NCBI GenBank assembly: GCA_963851085.1
Contig: CAWKNX010000003.1
Span: 62,001-126,000, forward strand
Direction: 5' to 3'
DNA: 64,000 bases
Source: DATFVJ01 sp963851085
Lineage (GTDB): Bacteria > Actinomycetota > Actinomycetes > Streptosporangiales > Streptosporangiaceae
The notes under the pieces were generated by a model that ran no database searches, was not told where the DNA came from, and worked only from the letters and a program-made list of their open reading frames with translations. Positions 8,766 through 16,547 of the stretch are shown in pieces. Numbering within the stretch: position 1 is the stretch's first letter; each line of letters begins with the position of its first letter. Made by a program: the position numbers and the translations under genes.

Positions 8766-10177
8766 GTTGCTCTGAATGGGAGCAACATGGTTGTCATGCC
8801 CACAGGGCCTTGGCCATTCGTTTGGCGGCTAGTTGGGTGAGCTTCTGCGGTGACGTGGGTGTAGCGCTCGGTCATGCGGAGCTGGGAGTGGCCGAGGATC
8901 TGCTGCAAGACGCGGATGTCGATGCCCTGTTCGAGCAGCAGCGTGGCAGCTGTGTGGCGGGCGTCGTGCACCCGGGCAGGCCGGACGCCGGCTGCTGCGA
9001 GGACCGCACGCCAGTCCGCCCAGTCGGCCTCGGCAGACAGCGGCGCGCCGCCCCGGCCGCAGAACACCAGATCCCAGTCCTGCCAGGCCGCGCCCGCCGC
9101 CATCCGGTCCGCGAGCTGGGCCTTGCGATGGGCGCGCAGGTCAGCGACGAGGGGCCGGGGGAGTGCCAGGATGAGTGTGGCCTTTCCGCGGCCGGGTTTG
9201 ACGCCCTTGCGGCGGGTGAAGGACCAGCCGCCGCCGGTGCGCTGTGGGCACTCCCGGGCGTGATTGGTGCAGCCGTCCCTGCACAGCCTTTTCACCTCGG
9301 GGCAGCGGTGGCCGCGCTTGCGGCAGTCCGCCGCGCAGCCGTTAAGGTGCCCGTGCTTTCTGCACTTCGGCGGGCAGGGTCGGCGGTGCCGGCCGGACGT
9401 ACACGCGGCCGGGTCGGGGCAGCCGTGCCGGTAGCGGGCCCGCTTGAGCTGCCAGCCGACCTCAATGGTGCCGGTGTCGAGATCGACGTACTGCCAGCGC
9501 AGGCCGAGTGCCTCGCTCTGGCGGATGCCGAGCGCGAGCGCGACCGACCAGCGGGCGCCGCCGGGCCTGTTCCTGGCGGCGGCGAGGATCTGGCGTGCCT
9601 CGCTTTGGGTCAGCGGCTCGATCTCGATCTCTTCGCCGACCGGGGCGTCGACCATTGCGGCGACGTTCCGGCCGGTCTTGCCGCGTTTCCACGCGATCTT
9701 GAGCGCGCGGGACAGGATGCGGTGGATCTGTAAGACCGTGTTCGGCTTCAGGTTCTGGGTCGTCAGCCAGGAGTAGAACGCGTCGAGGTGCTCAGGCTCA
9801 AGCCGGTCGAGCCGGTGCTTGCCGAGCCGGTCGAGCCGGTGCTTGCCGAGCCGGGGGATGATCCAGTGGCGCACCTTCGGCTCGTAGCTGCTGTGCAGCG
9901 TGCTCTGCGCGACCGTGCGGGGCGCGATCGTCGTCAGCCAGGTCTCCATCCACGCCGCGACCGTGGGCGGCTTGCCGGGCTTGGCCGGGGTGCCGCCGTC
10001 CCGCTGGCGCTCCAGCGCCCGGACCTTCCGCGTGACGTCGGCCTGGGTCGCGCCGGTCCGGTGACGGCGGTCCAGCGAGCCGTCGTCTTTGACACCCATG
10101 GTGACCCAGCCGTGCCAGCGGCCATCGGTGTCGCTGTGGTAGATCGATGATCGTAAGTTGGGTGCGCGGTCGGCCAT
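8753..10177 (-). CDS. int: Tyrosine-recombinase integrase with Cys-rich insertion
   Basis: A 474-residue phage-type integrase that would excise and insert the element at the adjacent tRNA. An AP2-like N-terminal arm-binding region (about 1-60) and a SAM-like core-binding domain (about 70-165) precede the catalytic domain. Visible catalytic residues are Arg in ALALGIRQSEALGLRW, HDARH (H-x-x-R), GHSQ and Tyr in MTERYTHV. Between box I and the Lys/His motifs is an insertion of about 65 residues with many Cys and His (CPDPAACTSGRHRRPCPPKC and further pairs), probably zinc-binding; such inserts are known in other actinobacterial integrases. Residues GKHRLDRL are duplicated in tandem near residue 110. 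It overlaps the antitoxin gene by 13 bp. Confidence 0.95.
   Translation of the reverse strand: MADRAPNLRSSIYHSDTDGRWHGWVTMGVKDDGSLDRRHRTGATQADVTRKVRALERQRDGGTPAKPGKPPTVAAWMETWLTTIAPRTVAQSTLHSSYEPKVRHWIIPRLGKHRLDRLGKHRLDRLEPEHLDAFYSWLTTQNLKPNTVLQIHRILSRALKIAWKRGKTGRNVAAMVDAPVGEEIEIEPLTQSEARQILAAARNRPGGARWSVALALGIRQSEALGLRWQYVDLDTGTIEVGWQLKRARYRHGCPDPAACTSGRHRRPCPPKCRKHGHLNGCAADCRKRGHRCPEVKRLCRDGCTNHARECPQRTGGGWSFTRRKGVKPGRGKATLILALPRPLVADLRAHRKAQLADRMAAGAAWQDWDLVFCGRGGAPLSAEADWADWRAVLAAAGVRPARVHDARHTAATLLLEQGIDIRVLQQILGHSQLRMTERYTHVTAEAHPTSRQTNGQGPVGMTTMLLPFRATCLA
9801..9848. repeat. 24-bp in-frame duplication in the integrase gene
   Basis: Two identical 24-bp units sit side by side and encode a duplicated GKHRLDRL. 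The length is a multiple of three, so the gene stays open. The duplicated segment lies at the start of the core-binding domain. Confidence 0.8.
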
Positions 10178-10217
10178 GTTTGCCTTCCTTGTCGGGGTGT
10201 CGTCGCCTGGTGCCGTG

Positions 10218-10859
10218 TCAGCCGTGCGGGTGGCTGGCTTCGGCGAGCCGGAGGATGAGGATCAGTTCGTCGTAGCGGCGGGTCGCGTCGTGCAGCAGGT
10301 TGGCGGTGAACAGCGCGGCTAGTTCGTGCTTGGTAGTGGCGGGGAGTTTGCTGTCGTCGATGGCGTCCAGGCCACGGGCGATGAGGGGCAGTAGTTCGCC
10401 GGGCTGGATGGGGCCGCTGCTGGTGTCACGGGCGAGGGCGCCCAGGCCGGGGATGGCGGCGAGGCGCTGGCGTAGCTGCGTGCGGTCCGCGGTGGCGCGT
10501 AGGTCGCGGGCCGCGTCCTCGCGCCCGGCGGCGGCGAGTTCGTCCGCGGTTATCCCGATGGCCTGCGCCATCTTGACGAGGGTGCGGGCGGTGGCCTGGA
10601 CGGGGACGATAACACCGGTCCCGGCCTTCTTGCTGCCGCGTTCGACGTCGCTCCACTGGGACGGGCTGATCCCGGCCTTGGCGGCGGCCTGGCGGCGCGA
10701 CGTGGGCGGGGTGAGTGCCTCGCGCCGGCGGCGCATAAGGAGGGCCTCGGGCGGCAGCGAAGGTTGCTGACCTGTTAGCGTGGTGGATCTTCGGCTTCGT
10801 GGATGTCGTGCACACTCATGGACGCTAGCCGACCATGGTGGTGATTTGGAGTATGACAT
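10218..10859 (-). CDS. XRE/Cro-CI family regulator
   Basis: The helix-turn-helix is seen in SRRQAAAKAGISPSQWSDVE followed by RGSKKAG, preceded by the PSLPPEALLMRRRREAL motif that opens many actinobacterial regulators of this type. The C-terminal half is helical and probably dimerises or senses a signal. The true start is uncertain: the frame is open from 10859, but homologue-like sequence begins near 10760. It sits just upstream of the integrase and downstream of the excisionase in the same direction, fitting a repressor of the integration module. Confidence 0.8.
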   Translation of the reverse strand: MSYSKSPPWSASVHECARHPRSRRSTTLTGQQPSLPPEALLMRRRREALTPPTSRRQAAAKAGISPSQWSDVERGSKKAGTGVIVPVQATARTLVKMAQAIGITADELAAAGREDAARDLRATADRTQLRQRLAAIPGLGALARDTSSGPIQPGELLPLIARGLDAIDDSKLPATTKHELAALFTANLLHDATRRYDELILILRLAEASHPHG

Positions 10860-10924
10860 CTAAGAATGTGGATAACTCATCGCCTGTATTGACGTTTTGC
10901 GCAGGTCACACTGATCTTCGTGCG

Positions 10925-10950
10925 ATGTGCGATGCACAGGCAGTGCACAT
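10925..10950. promoter_or_regulatory. Putative operator upstream of the XRE regulator
   Basis: The arms ATGTGC (10925-10930) and GCACAT (10945-10950) form an inverted repeat with 14 bases between, in the 130-bp gap between the XRE start and the excisionase end. Further TGCAC/GTGCA words fill the gap. This suits an autoregulated repressor site but is unproven. Confidence 0.4.
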
Positions 10951-10991
10951 TCATTTGATATCTGGGCTGACTGAGTGGCGTGCCGTGCGGG

Positions 10992-11207
10992 TCATCGGCG
11001 CGAGGCTTGTTCGGCGCGGAGCCGGTCGATGTACTCCTCCAGCGCGTCGCTGGGGATCTTCCGTAACTTGCCGATCTTGACCGACTCGATCTGGCCGGTG
11101 GCGATGAGGTGGAACATGTAGGTCCGGCCGACCCCGAGCATGCTGGCGGCCTCCAGGGCCGAGTACAGGCGCCTGCTGCCGTGGTACGCGTTCTTCTCGG
11201 TAGCCAT
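10992..11207 (-). CDS. xis: Excisionase-like helix-turn-helix protein
   Basis: A small protein of about 71 residues with the MerR-like excisionase fold: LYSALEAASMLGVGRTYMF (helix-turn-helix), then HLIATGQIESVKIGKLRKIPSDALEEYIDRL (wing and C-terminal helix). It would bend DNA at the attachment site and bias the integrase towards excision. ATG at 11207 fits homologues best; the longer frame to 11276 has an unconvincing leader. Integrase, XRE regulator and excisionase form the recombination module of the element. Confidence 0.88.
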   Translation of the reverse strand: MATEKNAYHGSRRLYSALEAASMLGVGRTYMFHLIATGQIESVKIGKLRKIPSDALEEYIDRLRAEQASRR

Positions 11208-11625
11208 GGCCGTGCCCCGTCCTCCCGCGTCTGCCGGGATCAACCAGCGCCCGGCGAGTCCCCCCTCGTCGCTCATGCGTCCGTTGCGATCAATCCCGCC
11301 GGCCCGTCGATATGCCGGATGTGATCACGTTTCATGCTACGTTCCCGACTGCCCGACGGAAATGTAGATTTAAGTCATGTTCTTTCTGATCATATTAAAG
11401 TGACACACTACGACACTCAGCGGCCCTGCACGGCACGAGTCTGTTCCTGCGCGCTCACGCCGCGATCGGCTGGATCGGCCTGGACGATTGATTCCAAGGG
11501 ATCGAGGGCTGTGGCCAGCCAGGTGCCGGGGTGCCTTAGATGATCAGGTGGCGTAGTTCGGTTGGTGCGTTCAGCGAGGTTGCGTGCGGTGCGGTCGGGG
11601 GCGCGGTGGGGGAATCGGTTGGGGG
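11208..11625. other. Non-coding gap with an AT-rich patch
   Basis: About 420 bp with no convincing gene. Bases 11330-11410 are clearly AT-richer than their surroundings (e.g. GATCATATTAAAG), which suits the promoter of the leftward excisionase. A TA-rich patch like this is unusual for the window. Confidence 0.45.
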
Positions 11626-12396
11626 TCAGGCGCCGCTGGTGTCGATTAGGGCGCCGAGGCCGTCGAGGACGCGCTGCAGGCCGAAGGTGTAGGCGTGGTC
11701 GGGGTCATAGGCCGCGCCGTGAGCGGCTCCCGCGGCGGCGCCGACGCGGGCGGCCGTGGGGTACTTCGTCTGGTCGAAGACCCGGGTGAGCAGGGGGGCG
11801 TTGGCGGCCCACCACTGCTCCTCACTCATCGCGCTGTGCTGCCGGGCGGCGGCCGCCTCGGCGGCCGAGCGCGCGGCGGCCTGGACGAAGCCGAGCAGGA
11901 AGGTCAGGGCGGCGTCCATCTCGACGTCGTCGAGCCCGAGGCCATCGAGCGCCTGAAGTTCGTGCTCGTATTTGGCCATGAGCCCGGGGCCGAGCGGGGG
12001 CCGGCTGGTGGAGGCCTCGGCGATCCAGGGGTGCAGTGTGAACAGGTCCCGGTTCTCTTGGGCGACGGCGGCCAGGCGCTCACGCCACGGCTGGCCAGAC
12101 AGGTCGCCGCGGGGCATCTGCAGGTAGACCGTGTCGAGCATCAGGTCGAGTAGCTCGGCCTTGCCCGGCACGTAGGTATAGAGCGACATTGGCACCACGC
12201 CGAGGGCGTGGGCGACAGCGCGCATGGTGACTGAGCCCAGGCCGTCGGCGTCCGCCAGGGCGATCGCGGCCGCGGCGACCCGGCCGGCGCTGAGGCCCTG
12301 GCGCGGTCCGCGCCGGGAGTCCGCGGGGCCGGGCTCGCGCCAGAGCAGCTCCAGGGTGCGTGCGGGGTCGCCGGCGCTGCTGCGTTCGGTGGGCAT
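11626..12396 (-). CDS. TetR family repressor
   Basis: About 256 residues. The helix-turn-helix lies in LSAGRVAAAAIALADADGLG and the following MRAVAHALGVVPMSLYTYVPGKAELL. The C-terminal part with LHPWIAEASTSRPPLGP and LGFVQAAARS resembles the TetR_C ligand-binding domain of tetracycline-repressor-like proteins. ATG at 12396 is preferred: an upstream in-frame ATG at 12450 lies inside the palindromic operator. It is divergent from the VOC gene, so it likely represses both genes and responds to a small molecule handled by the VOC protein. Confidence 0.9.
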   Translation of the reverse strand: MPTERSSAGDPARTLELLWREPGPADSRRGPRQGLSAGRVAAAAIALADADGLGSVTMRAVAHALGVVPMSLYTYVPGKAELLDLMLDTVYLQMPRGDLSGQPWRERLAAVAQENRDLFTLHPWIAEASTSRPPLGPGLMAKYEHELQALDGLGLDDVEMDAALTFLLGFVQAAARSAAEAAAARQHSAMSEEQWWAANAPLLTRVFDQTKYPTAARVGAAAGAAHGAAYDPDHAYTFGLQRVLDGLGALIDTSGA

Positions 12397-12423
12397 GGGA
12401 ACATTCTCTCGCCGACTCGCGCT

Positions 12424-12448
12424 GTACGCAGTACACTGTACGACGTAC
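12424..12448. promoter_or_regulatory. TetR operator: four GTAC words at 7-bp spacing
   Basis: GTAC occurs at 12424, 12431, 12438 and 12445, exactly seven bases apart. The 25-bp block is close to its own reverse complement. It lies between the divergent TetR and VOC genes, 27 bp upstream of the preferred TetR start. This layout is what a dimer-of-dimers TetR repressor binds. Confidence 0.75.
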
Positions 12449-12492
12449 ATTATTGATGGTCATCCCGCTCGCCCAGCCCGAGGAGCCCTCCC

Positions 12493-12882
12493 GTGCAGAT
12501 CACCGCTTCCGCTGTGTCCCTTAACGTCGCCGACGTGCCCGCCTCCGCGGCATTCCTGATCAGCCACTTCGGCTTCCGGCAGGAGATGGCCGCAGACGGC
12601 TTCGCCTGCCTGGCACGCGAGGACGCCGGGATGAACGTCGTCTTCCTGCGCCGCGGCCTGCCCTTGCTGCCCGATGACCAGCACGGCACCCACGCCGCCG
12701 GCTTGATCCTGGCGTTCGCCGTCGAGGACCTCGAGGGTGAGCTGGCCCGCCTGCGCGCGGCGGGCGTGGACATCACCATGCCGTTGCGCGAGGAGCCCTG
12801 GGGTGAGCGCGCGTTCCAGGTCACCGACCCCAATGGCGTCATCGTCCAGCTCCTCGACTGGAACGCGCCGGCCGGTGACTGA
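12493..12882 (+). CDS. VOC superfamily (glyoxalase/bleomycin-resistance-like) protein
   Basis: A 129-residue single VOC module pair: VSLNVADVPASAAFLISHFGF starts the first βαβββ unit, and GLILAFAVEDLEGELARLRAAGVDI the second, ending in TDPNGVIVQLLDW. Family members are metal-dependent lyases, dioxygenases or drug-binding resistance proteins; the specific function is unknown. GTG at 12493 has GAGGAG upstream. Divergent transcription from a TetR gene with a shared operator suggests inducible detoxification or resistance. Confidence 0.88.
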   Translation: MQITASAVSLNVADVPASAAFLISHFGFRQEMAADGFACLAREDAGMNVVFLRRGLPLLPDDQHGTHAAGLILAFAVEDLEGELARLRAAGVDITMPLREEPWGERAFQVTDPNGVIVQLLDWNAPAGD

Positions 12883-12992
12883 GCGGCTGGGGCGGCGGAC
12901 CGCCTGCCCCCCAGCCGCAAGCCAGGACACGGGCGTGCGCCAGGAGCACGCCGCCCCACCATCCCGCACCACGCACACGGAGAGGCACCCTT

Positions 12993-13160
12993 ATGGCCGA
13001 GCGGACCACCAGGCGCTGGCCCGGTCTCAAGCACATCCGGCGGCCCAGGACCCGGCGAGGCTGGCTTATCACCATCGCTGTCAGCGGCGCCATCCTCGCA
13101 CTCAAGCTCACCCTCGGCCTCGCCGCTCTCGCCTTGGCTGTGCACCTGCTGTCACATTGA
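12993..13160 (+). CDS. Small single-pass membrane protein (55 aa)
   Basis: ATG at 12993 follows GGAGAGG by about 6 bases. The product has a basic N-terminus (MAERTTRRWPGLKHIRRPRT) and one hydrophobic helix of about 30 residues ending near the C-terminus (WLITIAVSGAILALKLTLGL). No family is recognised. It lies 110 bp after the VOC gene and could belong to the same transcript. Confidence 0.55.
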   Translation: MAERTTRRWPGLKHIRRPRTRRGWLITIAVSGAILALKLTLGLAALALAVHLLSH

Positions 13161-13382
13161 CCAAGCCCGGGCCGGCCACTGGTGGCCGGCGGCGGGATGT
13201 TCTCGCCCCGCGGTGCCCGAGCGGGACATGCGGGCGTCGAGTCGATGCAATCGGCGCAGGACTGGACAAGATCCAGTGCCGGCCAGGCCGGACCCGGGGT
13301 CCAGCTCCCTCTTGCCGCGATCCGCGCGGCCTGACTCCCTGCCCGCCGAGAGCGCCGGGGCGGGAAATGAGGAGTGACGCAC

Positions 13383-13731
13383 ATGCCGAAACGGACCCCG
13401 CAGGATTGGGAGACCATGGACGCAGAGCTGCACGCGGCGGGCGTCTCCCCGGCCGAGATCGAAGCCGGAGCGCGCAAGCTGCTCGCCGAAGCGCGCGGAC
13501 ATCGGCTCGCCGAGGCCCAGCGGCACCTCGGCTTTACGCAAAAGGACATCGCCGCCGCGATGAGCGTGAGCATCGCCCGGGTCTCCCAGATCGAGCATGG
13601 TGAGGTGGCCTCGTTCGAGGTCATCGCCCGGTATGTCGAAGGCGCTGGGCGGGCGCCTGGACCTAGTCGCCGACTTCGGCGACCGGACTGTGCGGCTGCC
13701 TGTCAGCACCACCGCGACCGCTGCCGCATGA
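13383..13731 (+). pseudogene. XRE antitoxin-like gene with one-base frameshift
   Basis: The reading MPKRTPQDWETMDAELHAAG and the helix-turn-helix FTQKDIAAAMSVSIARVSQI are followed by EVIARYVE. The frame then breaks near 13642: GAAGGCGCTG has one G more than expected. Removing it restores EALGGRLDLVADFGDRTVRL and a stop at 13729. AGGAG precedes the ATG. It resembles the intact HigA-like antitoxin at 35129-35458. No toxin gene is next to it. Confidence 0.75.
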
Positions 13732-13831
13732 CGAGCACTCCTCACCTCCGACGCGGCCACGCAGCGCCCGGACCAGCTATCAGCGTGGATCTCGCGCTAC
13801 GACCGGGCGCACGCGGTGCTGCGGCATCGGG

Positions 13832-14124
13832 TCAGTGCAGGATCGCCCACAGGGTGGATGGCAGTGCGGTGCCGCCGCTGTGGCCCCAGCGGTCGGCGAT
13901 GGCGTCGATCCGCATCAGTTCGCCCGCGTCACCGCTGCGCTGTCGCGGAGCCTCGGCATCGCCGATCGGGAAGATGAGCTGTAGCCATGTCCTGCCGTCG
14001 TCGCGGCTGGCCTCTAGCCGCATCCCCCTCGGCTCCGGCGCCCGGCAGGCCCGTAGCGCAGCATCGCCACCGCGACCGTCAGCACGTCGTGGTCATGCCC
14101 ATCGTCGGCTGCCGGGGTGGTCAT
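13832..14124 (-). pseudogene. Unknown small protein, frameshifted; family seen again at 18361
   Basis: From ATG 14124 the frame reads MTTPAADDGHDHDVLTVAVA and MLRYGP. After a shift near 14045 it continues MRLEASRDDGRTWLQLIFPI, then ELMRIDAIADRWGHSGGTAL to the stop at 13832. A related ELMLIDAIADRW segment lies at about 18405-18480. The DAIADRWG element recalls the C-terminal end of actinobacterial GHKL-ATPase-type regulators, but the ATPase part is absent. Function unknown. Confidence 0.45.
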
Positions 14125-14245
14125 CTCGGCCTGCTCTCGCTGGGCCCAGGCCCGGCCGGTGCCGACGCCAGGCAGACGGCGATCTGCTCGGCCGTCCCGT
14201 CGGGGTCGGCTCGTGGGTGGCGGTGCTCGCGGCCGTTGTGCCGCC

Positions 14246-14437
14246 ATGACCATACCCAGCCGCCCTGGGCTGACTGACCTGGCCGCGAAGCTGGCCGCCT
14301 GCGAGTACATCCATCAGCCCCGCCTCGACCGGCTGAGCGACCACTCCGCGCTATCGGCGCGCCTCCTCGTCGACCCCGGCGAGCAACTGCTAACGTCCGA
14401 CCCGGCTGCCGCCAGCGCGCCGCCGACGCTGTTCTGA
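14246..14437 (+). CDS. Small hypothetical protein (63 aa)
   Basis: Reads MTIPSRPGLTDLAAKLAACE and continues with YIHQPRLDRLSDHSALSARL. No family recognised. It lies 74 bp upstream of the NUDIX gene in the same direction, with codon use typical of the window. The start lacks a good ribosome-binding site, so it is tentative. Confidence 0.35.
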   Translation: MTIPSRPGLTDLAAKLAACEYIHQPRLDRLSDHSALSARLLVDPGEQLLTSDPAAASAPPTLF

Positions 14438-14511
14438 CCACGACCGGCCGCCCGGCCTTCCCCGTCGGCGGCTGCGACCTGCCGCCGACGTGACCAGAAG
14501 AGCCGGCTCGG

Positions 14512-15033
14512 ATGCCCGCCACCCCCGCTGACCCCCCGGCCCTGCGCATCGGAGCCCGTGTTCTCCTGCTCGACCCAGACGACCGCGTCCTGCTCATCCA
14601 CGCCAAAGACCCCGACCAGCCCGGCCACCATTGGTGGGAACTACCCGGCGGCGGAGCCGACCCCGGCGAAGCCCTGGCCGATACCGCCCGCCGCGAACTC
14701 GCCGAGGAGACCGGCATCCTCCTCGGCCATATCGGGCCCCATCTGTGGGACCGCGAGACCCGCTTCCGCTACCTGGGCCGTGAGCACCACCGGCGCGAGA
14801 GCGTCTACCTCGCCCGCGTCACCGGCATCGTGCCTGCCGTGCAGCCGAAACACACTGCCAATGAGAAAGCCGGCCTCATCGAGCACCGCTGGTGGACCTG
14901 CCCCGAACTCGCCGCCTGCCGCGACAAGCTCCTTCCCCCGAACCTTGCGGCGCTGCTCGCCGACGTCCTGGTCGGCGCACTGCGCCAGCCAGTCCTCCTG
15001 CCGCATAGGTGCCGGCTTCCTGCGACCTGCTGA
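14512..15033 (+). CDS. NUDIX hydrolase
   Basis: A 173-residue protein with a complete Nudix box: GGGADPGEALADTARRELAE followed by ETGI fits Gx5Ex7REUxEExGU (about residues 46-68). N-terminal strands IGARVLLLDPDDRVLLIHAKD are typical. Members hydrolyse nucleoside diphosphates linked to another moiety using Mg2+; the substrate is not predictable here. A truncated second NUDIX gene lies at 20058-20321. Confidence 0.92.
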   Translation: MPATPADPPALRIGARVLLLDPDDRVLLIHAKDPDQPGHHWWELPGGGADPGEALADTARRELAEETGILLGHIGPHLWDRETRFRYLGREHHRRESVYLARVTGIVPAVQPKHTANEKAGLIEHRWWTCPELAACRDKLLPPNLAALLADVLVGALRQPVLLPHRCRLPATC

Positions 15034-15520
15034 GGCAGCACAGGCATGCAGGCCAGCTACAGGTCATCAGCTAGCGGCTGGCGAACGGTGGGACTGGGAC
15101 GTGCCGCCAGAATGGGGCGGAAAGCTGGTGTGGCCGAACGGGGGGTGAATTGGCTACGGCACCATGGGCAGTCAGCATTCCGCCGGGCCGTCCAGCATCC
15201 GCCCGATCGCGCTGACGCCCGCCTGCCGATGGCCAGGGGTCGGGGTAGCCAGGGTCGGCCCGGTCAATCCACGTACCCGCCGGTCAGCTCTTGCGGGCAG
15301 GCCGGCGGGCCGGGGGTTCCTGCCGGTGTCGCCGTGTGCCGGTGGATGGCGCGCAGGTTGTGCGCGCCGTCCGTCTTTGTCTGGTTAGCGTAGTGTCCGG
15401 AACGCTGCCCGGATCTCGGCCGAGAAGAGGTCTGGCTGTTCCCAGGTGTTGGGCCCCCGCATCGCCTCCCTGGGCCCGGCGTGCGCGCGCGGCCTGGGCC
15501 GCGCCGGGGCGGTGGCACAC
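15034..15520. other. Gap without a convincing gene
   Basis: About 490 bp. Open frames exist in several phases but none shows a recognisable domain or start signal. Bases 15449-15480 carry a partial copy of the hairpin sequence at 15527-15562 (shared GGGCCCCCGCATCGCCTC). Confidence 0.4.
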
Positions 15521-15526
15521 AAAGAA

Positions 15527-15562
15527 GCCGGGCCCCCGCATCGCCTCGCGGGCCCGGCTTCT
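15527..15562 (-). terminator. Strong hairpin downstream of the secreted-protein gene
   Basis: The arms GAAGCCGGGCCCCCG and CGCGGGCCCGGCTTC pair almost fully around a short loop. It lies 50 bp beyond the 3' end of the leftward gene ending at 15613 and would act as its terminator. No T-run follows, as is common in G+C-rich genomes. Confidence 0.65.
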
Positions 15563-15572
15563 GGTCTGTGGT

Positions 15573-15604
15573 GGTGCTTGGTGCTTGGTGCTTGGTGCTT
15601 GGTG
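15573..15604. repeat. 7-bp GGTGCTT tandem repeat
   Basis: Four or more units of GGTGCTT lie between the hairpin and the stop of the secreted-protein gene. Confidence 0.75.
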
Positions 15605-15612
15605 TGCGGTGG

Positions 15613-16216
15613 TCAGTGGGTGGAGAGGGCGATGCCGAGGCCGGCGCCGGGGCTGGTGGTGATCCCTGCGGCGGGGGCGACCTGGACCTGGCCGGTCACG
15701 TTCTCGTACGCGTCACCGGAGGTGTAGGTGTAGGCCGGGGCGCCGGCCGGGACGGTCACGGTGACGGCGACGAAGACGTAGGCGTTGGGGGTGGTGAGGT
15801 TCTCGTAGCCGCCGGCGCCGTTGGGGATGTGGGTCAGGGTGACCGGGGTGGCGGGCTTGGCCGGGAGGGTGATGCTGGTGGCGCTGAAGGTGTAGTAGCT
15901 GGCCGCGGTCTTCGCGAAGGCGGCGGCGGGGGCGGTGGTGCTGGTGGGGGTGACGCTGATTTTGGCGGTTTCCTGGGGGCCGGTGCTGTAGAAGGCGACC
16001 CACAATGTCTTGGTCGTGCCGGGGGTGACGGTGATGCGGCTGGAAGCGCCCCACAGGGCTGCGCCGATGCCCGGGGTGACCGTGGCGGTGGCGGTGGTGG
16101 TTTTCGGGGCGGTGGGGGTGGTGGCGGCTGAGGCGGTGCCGACGATGGCGCCCAGGGTGGCGAGCGGTGGCGGCGGTGGCGGCGGCGGTGAGGGCGAGGG
16201 TGGCGATGCGGTTCAT
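15613..16216 (-). pseudogene. Secreted protein gene with a frameshift in the signal-peptide repeat
   Basis: From ATG 16216 (AAGGA upstream) the frame starts MNRIATLALTAAATAAT, a signal-peptide start. It then needs a one-base shift near 16165, inside GCCGCC/ACCGCC repeats, to continue LATLGAIVGTASAATTPTAP and the open mature region 16005-15613. The mature part is Thr/Ala-rich and β-strand-like (SYYTFSATSITLPAKPATPV), about 165 residues, with no recognised family. The indel in a repeat could be true slippage or an error. Confidence 0.6.
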
Positions 16217-16390
16217 GGTGTCCTTCTTGAGGTTCCGGGCCGCTTGTGCGGCCATGTCCTCAATCTCGGACGTGGGGGTTGTTCCCCGATTTCCTGAACG
16301 GTTGCAGCCTGGTAGCACCCGGAAAAGTGGGGTGGACGGCGGCGCGGCCCGGATCGCATGGGGGGCGTGTGTGCGGGGTGGTGTCACTCC

Positions 16391-16405
16391 GCGCAGCCGT
16401 TAAGG
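16391..16405 (+). repeat. Recurrent motif GCGCAGCCGTTAAGG
   Basis: An exact 15-base copy, followed by ATC, in the gap between two leftward genes. The same 15 bases occur at 9335-9349 (+), 24950-24964 (-) and 26126-26140 (-). Confidence 0.6.
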
Positions 16406-16547
16406 ATCTTGCTGGAAGTGCGTTAGGCGGCGTGATCATTGGTGTGCCTGGTGGGGCCACGGTGGGGTCCCGTGCCCGGACTTGGGTCAGAATTGGATCA
16501 TGAAGGCCAAGCGTTCCGGGCCGGGATCTGTTTTCCGCGGGTACGCA

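Noticed and set aside
16010..16297. Gly/Val-rich open frames opposite the secreted-protein gene
   Set aside because: Shadow of GCC/ACC repeats on the other strand; no start signal or domain.
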